Assembly: GCF_002078605.1 (NCBI RefSeq) | Contig: NZ_MSJR01000002.1 | Coordinates: 186,001 to 250,000, forward strand | Reading direction: 5' to 3' | Origin: Salegentibacter sediminis | Lineage (GTDB): Bacteria > Bacteroidota > Bacteroidia > Flavobacteriales > Flavobacteriaceae | Length of the DNA: 64,000 bases | Shown here: piece by piece, positions 7,381 to 16,188 of the stretch | Position numbering within the stretch: the stretch's first letter is position 1 | Layout of the letters: every line of letters starts with the position of its first letter | Translations under genes and position numbers: made by a program | The notes under the pieces: model-generated | The model's database searches: none | Told to the model about the DNA's origin: nothing | Seen by the model: only the letters and a program-made list of their open reading frames with translations

Positions 7381-10323
7381 TTAAAATATAAGGTTTAGAC
7401 CAAGTACAACACTGGTAGACCTCGGATAAAAATTATTATCAATCCCATTGGAGATTTCAGGATCAAGCCCGTCATAATCTGTAATGGTCCAAAGGTTGGT
7501 CGCAGTTAATGAGGTTCTGAAATCTACTTCTTCACCCGGGAATAAATACCCTAATGAAATGTTATCCAGCTTCACAAAATCTGCTCTTTGTACGTAATAA
7601 TCTGAAAATAACTGGTTATTCACAAAGTTGCTTTCCAGAACATTGCTATTGAGGTTTGAATAGTAATCCTGAGGAGTTACTGTACCTGCAGTTACAAAAC
7701 CATTTCCAGACTGGGTATTGTTGTACATATAGTTACCAAAGCTTCCTCTGAAGGTAAAGCTGAAATCCAGGTTTTTATAGTTTATGGTATTGGTGAATCC
7801 CATAAAGTAATCTGGATTAGCCTTTTTATAAGGCACTTTGTCGGCTTCGGTAATTTCATTGTCACCGTTCACATCTGCATAAGCCCCTTCAATTGGTTGT
7901 CCAGCTTCGTTATAAACCTGGCGGAATACAAAGAAGGTAGAAGGATCGTAACCTTCTTTCCAGATCTGGATGTTGTTACCAACACCACCACTTATACCTC
8001 CCTGAGGGATAAAGAAATTTGGGTTTTCACCTAAGGATAGCCTGGTAATCTCCAGGTCCTGGAAGGTGATGTTATAGTTCATATCCCAGTTAAAGTCTTC
8101 TTTCTGGATAATAGTTCCATTTAAACCAACTTCAATACCTTTACTTACAGTTTCACCAACGTTGGTCACCAAAAGGTCACTTAGGTTAGCTCCTGCCGGT
8201 ACCGGTACGGTTGCCAGAAGATCTTCTGTTTCTCTGTAATAAGCCTCAACAGTACCTGAGAGTCTGTTATTGAAGAACCCGAAGTCTACACCCAGGTTAT
8301 AGGTTTGCAGTTCTTCCCATTTAAGGTCAGCATCAAATTCCTCTGGTCTAAGGGTGTTGTAGAATTGGTTCCCAAACTGGTACCTGGCTGGGCCCACACT
8401 AGGTGAGTAGATTCCCATATATCCGTAGTTACTTCCAATTTCCTGGTTACCGGTAACCCCGTAACCTGCTCTTAGTTTTAATTCTGAAAGTGTATTGGAG
8501 TCCATTAGGAAGTCCTCATTGTGAATCTTCCAACCCACAGATGCTGCGGGAAAAGTACTCCATTTGTTATCTCCTCCAAATCTGGAAGATCCATCGCGAC
8601 GAACGCTACCTGAGATCAGGTATTTGTTGGCGATATCAAAACTAGCCCGGGCAAAATAAGACTCCAGGGAATTGCGGTCAATAACTGTAGGCACAACACG
8701 GTAACCAGGGTCATCGGCTACGGTGTACTCATCATTATTCTCAATATAGAATTCCTGGTAAGAGTGACCTGCGGTTAAATCCATCTCGGTGTCAAGGGCT
8801 TCCAGTTCCGTCTTGTAATTAAAATAAAAATCCAGAAGTGTGTTACGGTTAATCCCTGAGTATTCCTGAGCGTATTCTCTACCTTGAATATATAATCCGT
8901 TTCCGGCTGCATAACTTGGGCGGTAATTATGCCCTTCATTTTCTGCATAATCAAAACCGGCATTCACGTTGAATTTTAATTCCGGAAGGAAATGGAACTT
9001 ATACTCCGCATTTAAATTGGTGATATTTCTCATTGTTTTTCCTCTTCCATCAAGGGTTTCAAGAAGCGCCAAAGGGTTTCTTGTAGCTTGCAATTGAGGA
9101 ATCACCTGGCCATTGCTCATAGTATTGTGCTCAAAATAGCCTCCAAATGGTAAACTTTCATCATATACCGGTTGAGTAGGGTCAAAAGCCACAGCGGCTC
9201 CAATAGCTCCCTGATCTGCGAAACGGTTTTCGTCTACAATACCTTTTGTAGTTAAGGCCAGTTTTAAGTGATTATCAAATAGATCCTGGTTCAATGCGAT
9301 ATTAAGCGCATTTCTTTCGTACACATCGGTTTTTAATACTCCGGTTTGAGAAGTGTGGTTGTAATTTACACGGTAAGAGAAATTTTCAAATCCCTGGGAA
9401 GCCGTAAGGTTATGTATTGCCCCAACAGAAGTTTGATAGATCTCGTCCTGCCAGTCGGTTTCAGTATCACCTAAAAGCTCTGGATTTGTACCCGGAGTAG
9501 ATTCGATAAGTTTTCTGAATTCCTGAGCATTCAAATTATCTACTTTGTCTATAATTCTTCCCGCGGAAACTTTTAAGTCATATTCCAGCTCAAGCGGGCT
9601 GCTCTTTTTACCGGTTTTAGTGGTAATAAGAATTACCCCGTTAGATGCACGTGAACCATAAATAGAAGTTGCAGCAGCATCTTTAAGGATTACGAAGTCT
9701 TCGATCTCATTAGGGTTAATCGAGTTTAACTGGTTTCTAACCCCCTGAACTCCTCTTTGGTCTAATGGAATACCATCTACTACAATTAGAGGGTCGTTGT
9801 TTCCTGAAAGGGACGAGCCTCCACGAATCCTAATCTGGCCACCTTCTCCCGGAGCACCGCCACCTGGAGTAATTCTAACCCCGGCAGATTTACCTGAAAG
9901 CAATTGTTCAGGAGAAACTACAGCTCCTTTATTAAAGGACTCAGAAGAAACCTTTTCTACCGATCCGGTCGCATCCTGTTCTGAGGTACTACCATATCCA
10001 ATTAATACCACTTCTTCCAAAGTAGCAGCATCTTCATCAAGTTGTACATCAAGGGTGGTTTGACCCTCATAAGGAATTTCCTGAGTTGCAAAACCTAAGA
10101 AGGAGAAGACAATCACATCTCCCGGTTCTACATTATTAATAGTATAATTCCCGTCAAAATCGGTTACAGTACCGTTGGTGGTTCCTTTCACAATAACGTT
10201 TGCGCCCGGGACCGGAAGGCCGGAGGCGCTTTCGCTAACCACCCCGCTAATGCTTTCCTGGGCGAAAAAGCTCATTGGTAGCATAAGGAGCAACATCAAC
10301 GTGCTTTTGAATAGTGTTTTCAT
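7381..10323 (-). CDS. susC: SusC-family TonB-dependent maltooligosaccharide transporter
   Basis: 980 aa, outer-membrane beta-barrel. Order: signal peptide (about 1-21), carboxypeptidase-regulatory-like domain (SGVVSESASGLPVPGANVIV...DGNYTINNV, about 24-100), TonB-box-like VVLIGYG, plug domain with RIRGGSSLSGNNDPLIVVDG and the SusC mark ILKDAAATSIYGSRASNGVILI, then the barrel ending with VLGLNLIF, whose C-terminal Phe is typical of OMPs. It imports starch fragments across the outer membrane with energy from TonB. It is the first gene of the minus-strand operon, divergent from the LacI-type regulator gene, and its upstream region holds the operator-like sites listed separately. Confidence 0.95.
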   Translation of the reverse strand: MKTLFKSTLMLLLMLPMSFFAQESISGVVSESASGLPVPGANVIVKGTTNGTVTDFDGNYTINNVEPGDVIVFSFLGFATQEIPYEGQTTLDVQLDEDAATLEEVVLIGYGSTSEQDATGSVEKVSSESFNKGAVVSPEQLLSGKSAGVRITPGGGAPGEGGQIRIRGGSSLSGNNDPLIVVDGIPLDQRGVQGVRNQLNSINPNEIEDFVILKDAAATSIYGSRASNGVILITTKTGKKSSPLELEYDLKVSAGRIIDKVDNLNAQEFRKLIESTPGTNPELLGDTETDWQDEIYQTSVGAIHNLTASQGFENFSYRVNYNHTSQTGVLKTDVYERNALNIALNQDLFDNHLKLALTTKGIVDENRFADQGAIGAAVAFDPTQPVYDESLPFGGYFEHNTMSNGQVIPQLQATRNPLALLETLDGRGKTMRNITNLNAEYKFHFLPELKFNVNAGFDYAENEGHNYRPSYAAGNGLYIQGREYAQEYSGINRNTLLDFYFNYKTELEALDTEMDLTAGHSYQEFYIENNDEYTVADDPGYRVVPTVIDRNSLESYFARASFDIANKYLISGSVRRDGSSRFGGDNKWSTFPAASVGWKIHNEDFLMDSNTLSELKLRAGYGVTGNQEIGSNYGYMGIYSPSVGPARYQFGNQFYNTLRPEEFDADLKWEELQTYNLGVDFGFFNNRLSGTVEAYYRETEDLLATVPVPAGANLSDLLVTNVGETVSKGIEVGLNGTIIQKEDFNWDMNYNITFQDLEITRLSLGENPNFFIPQGGISGGVGNNIQIWKEGYDPSTFFVFRQVYNEAGQPIEGAYADVNGDNEITEADKVPYKKANPDYFMGFTNTINYKNLDFSFTFRGSFGNYMYNNTQSGNGFVTAGTVTPQDYYSNLNSNVLESNFVNNQLFSDYYVQRADFVKLDNISLGYLFPGEEVDFRTSLTATNLWTITDYDGLDPEISNGIDNNFYPRSTSVVLGLNLIF

Positions 10324-10355
10324 AAATTATTTTATTGATTTAACTAAATATTAAT

Positions 10356-10373
10356 CTTATATTTTTACTTCCT
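10356..10373. repeat. 18-bp repeat, copy 1 (upstream of susC)
   Basis: CTTATATTTTTACTTCCT occurs here and again, identical and on the same strand, at 11631-11648 upstream of the MFS transporter gene. Here it lies 33-50 bases upstream of the susC start and would be in the susC leader if the proposed promoter is right. An exact 18-base match within 1.3 kb is unlikely by chance even in A+T-rich DNA. Confidence 0.6.
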
Positions 10374-10378
10374 GAGGA

Positions 10379-10408
10379 TAAAAGTAGGTAAATTATAAAG
10401 CCTCCAAA
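10379..10408 (-). promoter_or_regulatory. Candidate susC promoter
   Basis: On the minus strand TTTG (10408-10405) is followed 18 bases later by TACTTTTA (10386-10379). This resembles the Bacteroidota sigma-A pattern TTTG-N18-20-TAnnTTTG, with the final G replaced by A. It would start transcription about 50 bases before susC. Confidence 0.45.
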
Positions 10409-10428
10409 GTGATTCTGGTCACCTCCAA
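10401..10428. promoter_or_regulatory. GTGA-N6-TCAC dyad flanked by CCTCCAA direct repeats
   Basis: GTGA (10409-10412) and TCAC (10419-10422) form a perfect CRP/FNR-style half-site dyad with a 6-base spacer. It is bracketed by CCTCCAA at 10401-10407 and 10422-10428, exactly 21 bases (two helical turns) apart. It abuts the proposed -33 element of susC, the usual place for an activator. The regulator is unknown. Confidence 0.45.
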
Positions 10429-10432
10429 CGTC

Positions 10433-10446
10433 CGAAAACGTTTGCG
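10433..10446. promoter_or_regulatory. LacI-family operator
   Basis: CGAAAACGTTTGCG is a near-perfect 14-bp palindrome with the central CG and AAAC/GTTT arms typical of LacI/GalR-family operators. It lies in the divergent region between susC and the LacI-type gene, 105 bases before the latter. It is the natural target of that regulator. I found no second copy before the MFS, pgmB or GH13 genes. Confidence 0.72.
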
Positions 10447-10488
10447 TGTTGAAAACTTTTTTATTATTAATGTTAAGCCATGAAAATT

Positions 10489-10509
10489 GTGATATTTTTA
10501 CCATATCAC
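10489..10509. promoter_or_regulatory. Second dyad, GTGATAT-N7-ATATCAC
   Basis: A perfect 7-bp inverted repeat (10489-10495 and 10503-10509) with a 7-base spacer, 41 bases before the regulator start. It carries GTGA/TCAC ends like the dyad at 10409-10422 but with a longer spacer. It could be an operator or a small leader hairpin. Confidence 0.4.
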
Positions 10510-10550
10510 GTTAGAGGACTTCTTGATTTATTAATTTCACATTAAATAGT

Positions 10551-11573
10551 ATGCGCCCTAAACTTACCTTAAAGCAAATTGCAAGAGAATTAGATGTTTC
10601 TATTTCAACCGTCTCCAAGGCTCTTAAAGACAGCCCCGAAATAGGGGAGGATACCAAGCAAAAAATAAAGGCCTTTGCGAAACTTTACAACTACAAACCC
10701 AACAATATTGCTCTAAGCCTTAAAAACCGAAAGACCAAGACTATTGGGATTATTATTCCTGAGATCGTACATTATTTTTTCACAACAGTAATTAGTGGCG
10801 TGGAGCAGGTAGCCAATGAAAAGGGTTATAATGTAATTGTATGCCTCTCAAATAATTCTTTTGACAGGGAGGTCCTCAACCTCGATCTCCTGGCAAATGG
10901 CAGTACCGATGGGTTTATTCTTTCCCTGGCCAAGGAAACCATGCAAAAAGAAGACTACCATCATCTCACTGAAGTTATAAATCAAGGGATGCCCGTAGTG
11001 CTTTTTGACAGGGTAGTAGATGAGGTTCATTGTGATAAAGTTATTATTGATGATATAATAGGAGCCAAAAAAGCTGTGGAGCATTTAATAAACACTGGTT
11101 GTAAAAAGATTGGAATACTTACCACCGTAGACTATGTGAGTGTAGGCAAACTTAGAACCAAAGGTTATATTGAAGCTCTTGAGGAAAATGCCTATCCTGT
11201 GGATGAAGATCTTATTCTTAAAATAGAGGATATGGATAACAGCGAAAAGGAGATCGGTGAGTTTTTGAAGACCAGGGATATAGATGGTTTGTTTGCTGTA
11301 AACGAGCAATTTGCGGTTTCGGCAATAGGATCTTTAAGACGCCTGGGTCGAAATGTACCTGAAGATGTTTCGGTTGTCGGTTTTACAGATGGAGAGCTTT
11401 CTAAGAATTTCATCCCAAGCCTTACCACCGTAAGCCAGCACGGCACCCGGATGGGTGCAGAAGCAGCGCACCTTCTTATCGATAAACTGGAAAGAAAACC
11501 CGATGAGGTAGAGTCTTATAAAACTGTTATCGTAGAAACCAGTTTGGTTCGTAGAGAATCCACAAAAAACTGA
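10551..11573 (+). CDS. LacI/GalR-family transcriptional regulator of the maltose locus
   Basis: 340 aa. N-terminal helix-turn-helix LTLKQIARELDVSISTVSKALKDSPEIG (about 5-32) with the hinge-side YNYKPNNIALSLKNRKTKTIGIIIP, then a periplasmic-binding-protein-like sensor domain (about 60-335) with DGLFAVNEQFAVSAI and DVSVVGFTDGELS. It binds DNA as a dimer and should respond to a sugar. It is divergent from susC and upstream of the transporter, pgmB, GH65 and GH13 genes, so control of both arms is the simple reading. Bacteroides uses the unrelated SusR at its sus locus; a LacI-type gene with a GH65 phosphorylase instead is the flavobacterial arrangement. Activator versus repressor is not shown. 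Confidence 0.93.
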   Translation: MRPKLTLKQIARELDVSISTVSKALKDSPEIGEDTKQKIKAFAKLYNYKPNNIALSLKNRKTKTIGIIIPEIVHYFFTTVISGVEQVANEKGYNVIVCLSNNSFDREVLNLDLLANGSTDGFILSLAKETMQKEDYHHLTEVINQGMPVVLFDRVVDEVHCDKVIIDDIIGAKKAVEHLINTGCKKIGILTTVDYVSVGKLRTKGYIEALEENAYPVDEDLILKIEDMDNSEKEIGEFLKTRDIDGLFAVNEQFAVSAIGSLRRLGRNVPEDVSVVGFTDGELSKNFIPSLTTVSQHGTRMGAEAAHLLIDKLERKPDEVESYKTVIVETSLVRRESTKN

Positions 11574-11600
11574 TTTAGACTTTTACTTTTAAAATTTTAT

Positions 11601-11608
11601 TATATTTG
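11601..11608 (+). promoter_or_regulatory. Candidate -7 promoter element for the MFS operon
   Basis: TATATTTG followed by CC is an exact match to the Bacteroidota -7 consensus TAnnTTTG, about 98 bases before the transporter start. No clear TTTG is seen 19 bases upstream. The leader between them holds an 18-bp repeat (11631-11648) and a small GATAAG/CTTATC hairpin (11664-11683). Confidence 0.5.
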
Positions 11609-11630
11609 CCCCAGTTTCAATTTATCAGAA

Positions 11631-11648
11631 CTTATATTTTTACTTCCT
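11631..11648. repeat. 18-bp repeat, copy 2 (leader of the MFS gene)
   Basis: Identical to 10356-10373 and in the same orientation on the plus strand, 58-75 bases upstream of the MFS start. Both copies lie before the two import genes of the locus, though in opposite orientation relative to the gene each precedes. Confidence 0.6.
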
Positions 11649-11705
11649 ACCTAATTAAGTTTTGATAAGTCTTAGCGCTTATCGTAACACATCTAAACTT
11701 ACGAT

Positions 11706-13064
11706 ATGCAAAAACGAACCTTGAGTTTTTGGGAGATCTGGAACATGAGTTTTGGATTCCTGGGAATACAACTGGGTTTTGCTCTACAAAATGCCAACGC
11801 GAGTAGAATCTTACAAATTTTTGGTGCCGATGTTCACGAACTCTCATGGTTCTGGCTGGTCGCACCTATCACCGGACTGGTAGTTCAACCAATTATTGGA
11901 TATTATAGTGACAGGACCTGGACCAAATTGGGCCGGCGTCGTCCATTTTTCCTTACCGGTGCTCTTCTTGCAGCGGCTGGTCTTATTTTAATGCCCAATG
12001 CCGATATGTTTATCGCGATTCTACCTTCGCTCTGGATTGGGGCGGGTATGCTATTCGTGATGGATGCCTCCTTTAATATTGCCATGGAACCTTTTAGAGC
12101 CCTGGTGGCAGACAACCTACCCTCAGACCAGCGAACCCTTGGGTTTAGTGTGCAAACAGTTTTAATAGGAGTTGGAGCGGTTATTGGGTCCTGGTTGCCA
12201 TACGTATTGGCCAATTGGTTCGATATAAGTAACCGTACCGTAGCCGGGGAAGTCCCCTTAAACCTGTTGCTTTCTTTTGTGATTGGTGCAGCGATCCTGG
12301 TGGGTAGTATTCTGGTTACTGTTTTTACTACTTCAGAATATTCTCCCGGGGAACTTGAGAAAATGGATGAGCACGTGGAGGAAGAAGTGCCAGAGGATGA
12401 AAAAAAATCCAGTCTTCTGGATATTTTCACCGACTTTAAAAATATGCCATTCACAATGCGCCAGCTTGCCTGGGTGCAATTCTTTTCGTGGTTTGGTTTA
12501 TTTGGAATGTGGGTTTTTTCAACTCCGGCAATAGCGCATCATATCTATGATTTACCGCTTTCAGATAATAGTAGTGAAACTTACCAGGATGCGGGAGACT
12601 GGGTTGGTGTACTCTTTGGGGTTTACAACGCGGTATCGGCCGTTTTTGCTTTCTTTCTACCCGCTATTGCATTAAAGATTGGTAGAAAAAGTACTCATAT
12701 GATCTCCCTAGTTATAGGGGGGCTTGGCTTATTGTCAATTTATATAATGCCCAATCAATACTGGTTATTGCTTTCTATGCTTGGTGTAGGGATAGGTTGG
12801 GCAAGTATTCTTGCTATGCCTTACGCTATCCTCGCAGGTTCTATTCCACCTAGAAAAATGGGAGTCTATATGGGGATATTCAACTTTTTTATCGTAATCC
12901 CTCAAATTATCAATGCACTTATTGGTGGGCCGATGGTGAAATATCTCTATGGCGGAAATCCAATCTATGCCCTGGTGACCAGTGGGGTGGCTTTTCTTAT
13001 TGCAGCCCTGTTAACAGTTAGAATTTATGATGCAGATGAACCTATAGAAGTAAAAAATCACTGA
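11706..13064 (+). CDS. MFS maltose/maltooligosaccharide transporter (inner membrane)
   Basis: 452 aa with about 12 hydrophobic segments, of the GPH/SUC-like MFS group. The sequence begins LSFWEIWNMSFGFLGIQLGFALQNANASRIL, followed by a loop with GYYSDRTWTKLGRRRPF, the conserved TM2-3 D-R-GRR motif. A charged central loop (EKMDEHVEEEVPEDEKKS, about 220-237) separates the two halves. It should carry maltose or short maltodextrins from periplasm to cytoplasm, where the phosphorylase encoded two genes downstream acts. It is the first gene of the cytoplasmic arm and lies 132 bases after the regulator. The substrate is inferred from context; glucose or other disaccharides are possible. Confidence 0.88.
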   Translation: MQKRTLSFWEIWNMSFGFLGIQLGFALQNANASRILQIFGADVHELSWFWLVAPITGLVVQPIIGYYSDRTWTKLGRRRPFFLTGALLAAAGLILMPNADMFIAILPSLWIGAGMLFVMDASFNIAMEPFRALVADNLPSDQRTLGFSVQTVLIGVGAVIGSWLPYVLANWFDISNRTVAGEVPLNLLLSFVIGAAILVGSILVTVFTTSEYSPGELEKMDEHVEEEVPEDEKKSSLLDIFTDFKNMPFTMRQLAWVQFFSWFGLFGMWVFSTPAIAHHIYDLPLSDNSSETYQDAGDWVGVLFGVYNAVSAVFAFFLPAIALKIGRKSTHMISLVIGGLGLLSIYIMPNQYWLLLSMLGVGIGWASILAMPYAILAGSIPPRKMGVYMGIFNFFIVIPQIINALIGGPMVKYLYGGNPIYALVTSGVAFLIAALLTVRIYDADEPIEVKNH

Positions 13065-13100
13065 AAAAGCTCGTAAATAAAACAGAAAAAAAGATTTGAA

Positions 13101-13141
13101 ATTCGAGGCAAACCCCGAATTATTAAATCCCGATTATCGGG
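13101..13141. repeat. Two small hairpins between MFS and pgmB
   Basis: ATTCGAGG/CCCCGAAT (13101-13108, 13113-13120; one mismatch) and CCCGAT/ATCGGG (13129-13134, 13136-13141). The second is the same CCCGAT/ATCGGG core seen at 44305-44320. No T tract follows, so these are more likely repeat remnants or mRNA structure than a terminator. Confidence 0.5.
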
Positions 13142-13155
13142 TAAAAAATTAACTT

Positions 13156-13821
13156 ATGGAAATGATGAAGAGAAAAGCGGTGATCTTCGACCTTGATGGA
13201 GTGATAGTAGATACGGCAAAATTCCATTTTCTGGCATGGCGCAAGCTGGCAAACGATCTTGGTTTTGATTTTACCGAAGAACAAAACGAACAACTTAAAG
13301 GAGTGAGCCGTGTGCATTCACTTCAAAAAATATTGAAATGGGGAGGCAAGGAACTTTCAGAAGAGGAGTTCCAACGCCAGATGGACCTGAAGAATGAAAA
13401 TTACCTGTCTTATGTAAATGAGATGGATGCGTCTGAAATCTTACCGGGAGTACCCAAAATTCTTGACTATCTAATTGAGAATAATATCCCTTTTGCTTTG
13501 GGCTCAGCCAGTAAAAATGCGCGAACCATTCTTGAAAAACTCAATCTTATAGAAAAGTTTGATGCTATTGTAGATGGAACCGATGTCTCCAAAGCTAAAC
13601 CCAACCCAGAAGTCTTTTTGATCGCTGCTGAAAAATTGGGTGTAAAACCAGAAAACAGCATTGTCTTTGAAGATGCGGTGGCTGGTGTTCAGGCCGCGAA
13701 CCGGGCTAATATGACGAGTATAGGAATTGGCGATAAAACCACTTTAGGGGAAGCCGATTATGTGTTTTCCGATTTCACGGAAATAGATAGAGAATTTATA
13801 GAACAACTACTTAGTAAATAG
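13156..13821 (+). CDS. pgmB: Beta-phosphoglucomutase
   Basis: 221 aa, HAD superfamily. Converts beta-glucose 1-phosphate, the product of maltose phosphorylase, to glucose 6-phosphate. Motifs: I FDLDGVIVDT (nucleophile D12, acid/base D14), the cap-domain stretch LKGVSRVHSLQKIL that binds the sugar, II GSASKNA, III KAKPNPEVF, IV FEDAVAGVQAA. The length is usual for the family. It lies 8 bases before the GH65 gene, so the two are surely co-expressed, and this pairing of pgmB with a GH65 phosphorylase is the known maltose-phosphorolysis pair. An in-frame ATG also exists at 13162; the first is kept because both precede the fold start. Confidence 0.95.
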   Translation: MEMMKRKAVIFDLDGVIVDTAKFHFLAWRKLANDLGFDFTEEQNEQLKGVSRVHSLQKILKWGGKELSEEEFQRQMDLKNENYLSYVNEMDASEILPGVPKILDYLIENNIPFALGSASKNARTILEKLNLIEKFDAIVDGTDVSKAKPNPEVFLIAAEKLGVKPENSIVFEDAVAGVQAANRANMTSIGIGDKTTLGEADYVFSDFTEIDREFIEQLLSK

Positions 13822-13829
13822 AGAATTAA

Positions 13830-16136
13830 ATGAACCAGGATTATATAAAACCAAACGAATGGTCGATACTTGAAGAGGGTTTCGATGTAGAGAAAGTAAA
13901 ATCATCCGAGAGCCTATTCAGTATAGGAAATGGGGTGATGGGCCAGCGTGCTAATTTTGAAGAAGAGTATTCAGGACCAAGTTTTCAGGGTAGCTATATC
14001 GGTGGGGTTTATTATCCCGACAAGACCAAAGTAGGCTGGTGGAAGAACGGTTATCCCGAATATTTCGCAAAAGTATTGAATGCGCCAAATTGGATTGGAA
14101 TAAATGTTTTTGTAAATGGCAAGGCTCTGGATCTTTTTACCTGCAAAGAGGTAAAAGATTTCAAAAGAGAGCTTAATATGAAGGAAGGCTTTCACCGCCG
14201 CAGTTTTGTGGCTGTGCTACCAAATGACCTTGAAATTTCGGTTAAAGCAACCAGATTTCTTTCTATTGTTGAAGATGAATTGGGCGCCATAGATTTTGAA
14301 GTAGAAGTATTGAACAGCGATGCAGAAATTCGTTTTGAGCCCTATCTCGACGGCGGCATCACCAATACCGATGCCAACTGGGAAGAGCGTTTCTGGAAGA
14401 CTTTAGAGGTTAAAACTGAAGGAAACCAGGGTTTCATTCTCTCAAAAACCCTAAAAACCGAATTCCACGTGGGCACCTTTATGCAATCGGAAGTTTGGGT
14501 TGCTGGAGAAAAGAAAGACCTGGGTTTTAAGGAATCTAAAACTGATGATAAGCTTACTTTTTCTTATTTAGTGAATGCCAAAAAGGGACAAAAAGTTAGT
14601 CTGAGAAAATATGCCGGTTATGTCACCGATATGAACCATGATAGAGACCGGTTATTTTCAGCAGCGAAAAAAGTATTGGATATTGCAATAGCCTCAGGTT
14701 TTGAGAATTTACTTCAGCAGCAAAAAGAAGCCTGGGCAAAGATCTGGGAAATGGCAGACATTACTATTTCGGGAGATGTAAAAGCCCAGCAGGGAATTCG
14801 CTTCAATATTTTTCAGCTAAATCAAACCTATTTAGGTAAAGATGAAAGGCTGAATATTGGTCCCAAAGGTTTCACCGGAGAAAAATACGGCGGAAGCACC
14901 TATTGGGATACCGAGGCTTATTGTATTCCTTTTTATATGGCGACCAAAGATCAAAAAGTGGCCAGAAATCTTTTGACCTATCGGTACAATCAACTGGATA
15001 AAGCCATTGAAAACGCCAAAAAATTAGGTTTTAAAAACGGTGCCGCCCTTTACCCGATGGTGACGATGAATGGGGAAGAAAGCCATAACGAATGGGAAAT
15101 CACCTTTGAGGAGATTCACCGTAATGGCGCTATGGTCTATGCCATCTATAATTATGTACGTTTTACCGGAGATTTTGAATATATCCCGGAAAAAGGTTTG
15201 GAGGTGATGATTGCTATCGCCAGATTCTGGCATCAGCGGGCCAATTTTAGTAGTGAAAAAAATAAATACGTTATTCTGGGAGTAACCGGGCCCAATGAAT
15301 ACGAAAATAACGTAAACAATAATTGGTATACCAACTATATCGCGAAATGGTGTTTGGAATATACTATGGAAATAATCGAAAAGGTGAAGCATGGTTACGA
15401 AGAGGATTATGAGCGTATTATGGGCCATACCAACCTTACCGATGGAGAATTGATTTCCTGGAAAGAAGTTGCAGACGATATGTATTTCCCGTTTTCAGAG
15501 AAAGATGGAGTCTTCCTTCAGCAGGATGGGTTCCTGGACAAAGAGATTAAACCTGTAAGTGAACTGGATAAAAGCCAAAGACCAATCAACCAGAAATGGA
15601 GTTGGGACCGAATCCTGCGTTCCTGTTACATAAAACAGGCTGATGTGCTTCAGGGATTTTATTTCTTTGAAGATCACTTTAGCAAAGAAGAGCTTGAGAA
15701 ACATTTTGATTATTATGAGCCAATTACCGTTCACGAATCGTCCCTGTCGCCTTGCGTGCACAGTATTCAGGCGGCGGTTCTTGGTAGAATGAAACAGGCT
15801 TATGAATTTTATTTAAGAACATCGCGCCTGGATCTCGACGACTATAATAACGAGGTAGAGCAGGGTTGCCATATTACAAGTATGGCCGGTACCTGGATGA
15901 GTATTGTTGAAGGTTTTGGCGGGATGCGTGTTAAAGACGATCAGCTGGAGTTTACTCCAATAATTCCAGCGGAATGGGAAGCCTATTCCTTTAAAGTGAA
16001 CTTTAGGGATCAAATCCTGAAGGTTACCGTTACCAGCGATCAAACCAGGTTTTCACTTGAAGGCGATAATTCCATAGAGATCAAAGTTAATGGCGAATCT
16101 TTAGAGGTAAGCCCTAACGAGGAGAAAACAGTTTAA
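13830..16136 (+). CDS. mapA: GH65 family maltose phosphorylase
   Basis: 768 aa, the normal GH65 size; cytoplasmic because it has no signal peptide. It splits maltose with phosphate into beta-glucose 1-phosphate and glucose. N-terminal beta-sandwich (about 1-270), linker, then the (alpha/alpha)6 barrel: GGSTYWDTEAYCIPFY (about 354-369), the NGEESHNEWEITFEEIHRNG segment (about 414-433), GVTGPNEYENNVNNNWYTNY (about 484-503) where E490 is the probable general acid, and the late HESSLSPCVHS phosphate-side segment. Trehalose or kojibiose phosphorylase belong to the same family, but the amylases and maltodextrin-type context favour maltose. A terminator follows the stop. Confidence 0.92.
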   Translation: MNQDYIKPNEWSILEEGFDVEKVKSSESLFSIGNGVMGQRANFEEEYSGPSFQGSYIGGVYYPDKTKVGWWKNGYPEYFAKVLNAPNWIGINVFVNGKALDLFTCKEVKDFKRELNMKEGFHRRSFVAVLPNDLEISVKATRFLSIVEDELGAIDFEVEVLNSDAEIRFEPYLDGGITNTDANWEERFWKTLEVKTEGNQGFILSKTLKTEFHVGTFMQSEVWVAGEKKDLGFKESKTDDKLTFSYLVNAKKGQKVSLRKYAGYVTDMNHDRDRLFSAAKKVLDIAIASGFENLLQQQKEAWAKIWEMADITISGDVKAQQGIRFNIFQLNQTYLGKDERLNIGPKGFTGEKYGGSTYWDTEAYCIPFYMATKDQKVARNLLTYRYNQLDKAIENAKKLGFKNGAALYPMVTMNGEESHNEWEITFEEIHRNGAMVYAIYNYVRFTGDFEYIPEKGLEVMIAIARFWHQRANFSSEKNKYVILGVTGPNEYENNVNNNWYTNYIAKWCLEYTMEIIEKVKHGYEEDYERIMGHTNLTDGELISWKEVADDMYFPFSEKDGVFLQQDGFLDKEIKPVSELDKSQRPINQKWSWDRILRSCYIKQADVLQGFYFFEDHFSKEELEKHFDYYEPITVHESSLSPCVHSIQAAVLGRMKQAYEFYLRTSRLDLDDYNNEVEQGCHITSMAGTWMSIVEGFGGMRVKDDQLEFTPIIPAEWEAYSFKVNFRDQILKVTVTSDQTRFSLEGDNSIEIKVNGESLEVSPNEEKTV

Positions 16137-16140
16137 ACTT

Positions 16141-16175
16141 AAACCTGGAGTTCATTATTGAGCTCCGGGTTTTTT
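16141..16175 (+). terminator. Terminator after the GH65 gene
   Basis: AAACCTGGAGTTC (16141-16153) pairs with GAGCTCCGGGTTT (16160-16172) with two G-U pairs and a 6-base loop, followed directly by TTT. It lies in the 52-base gap before the next GH13 gene, so the exported GH13 genes may be read partly from readthrough or a promoter of their own. Confidence 0.8.
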
Positions 16176-16188
16176 AATTATTTATAAG

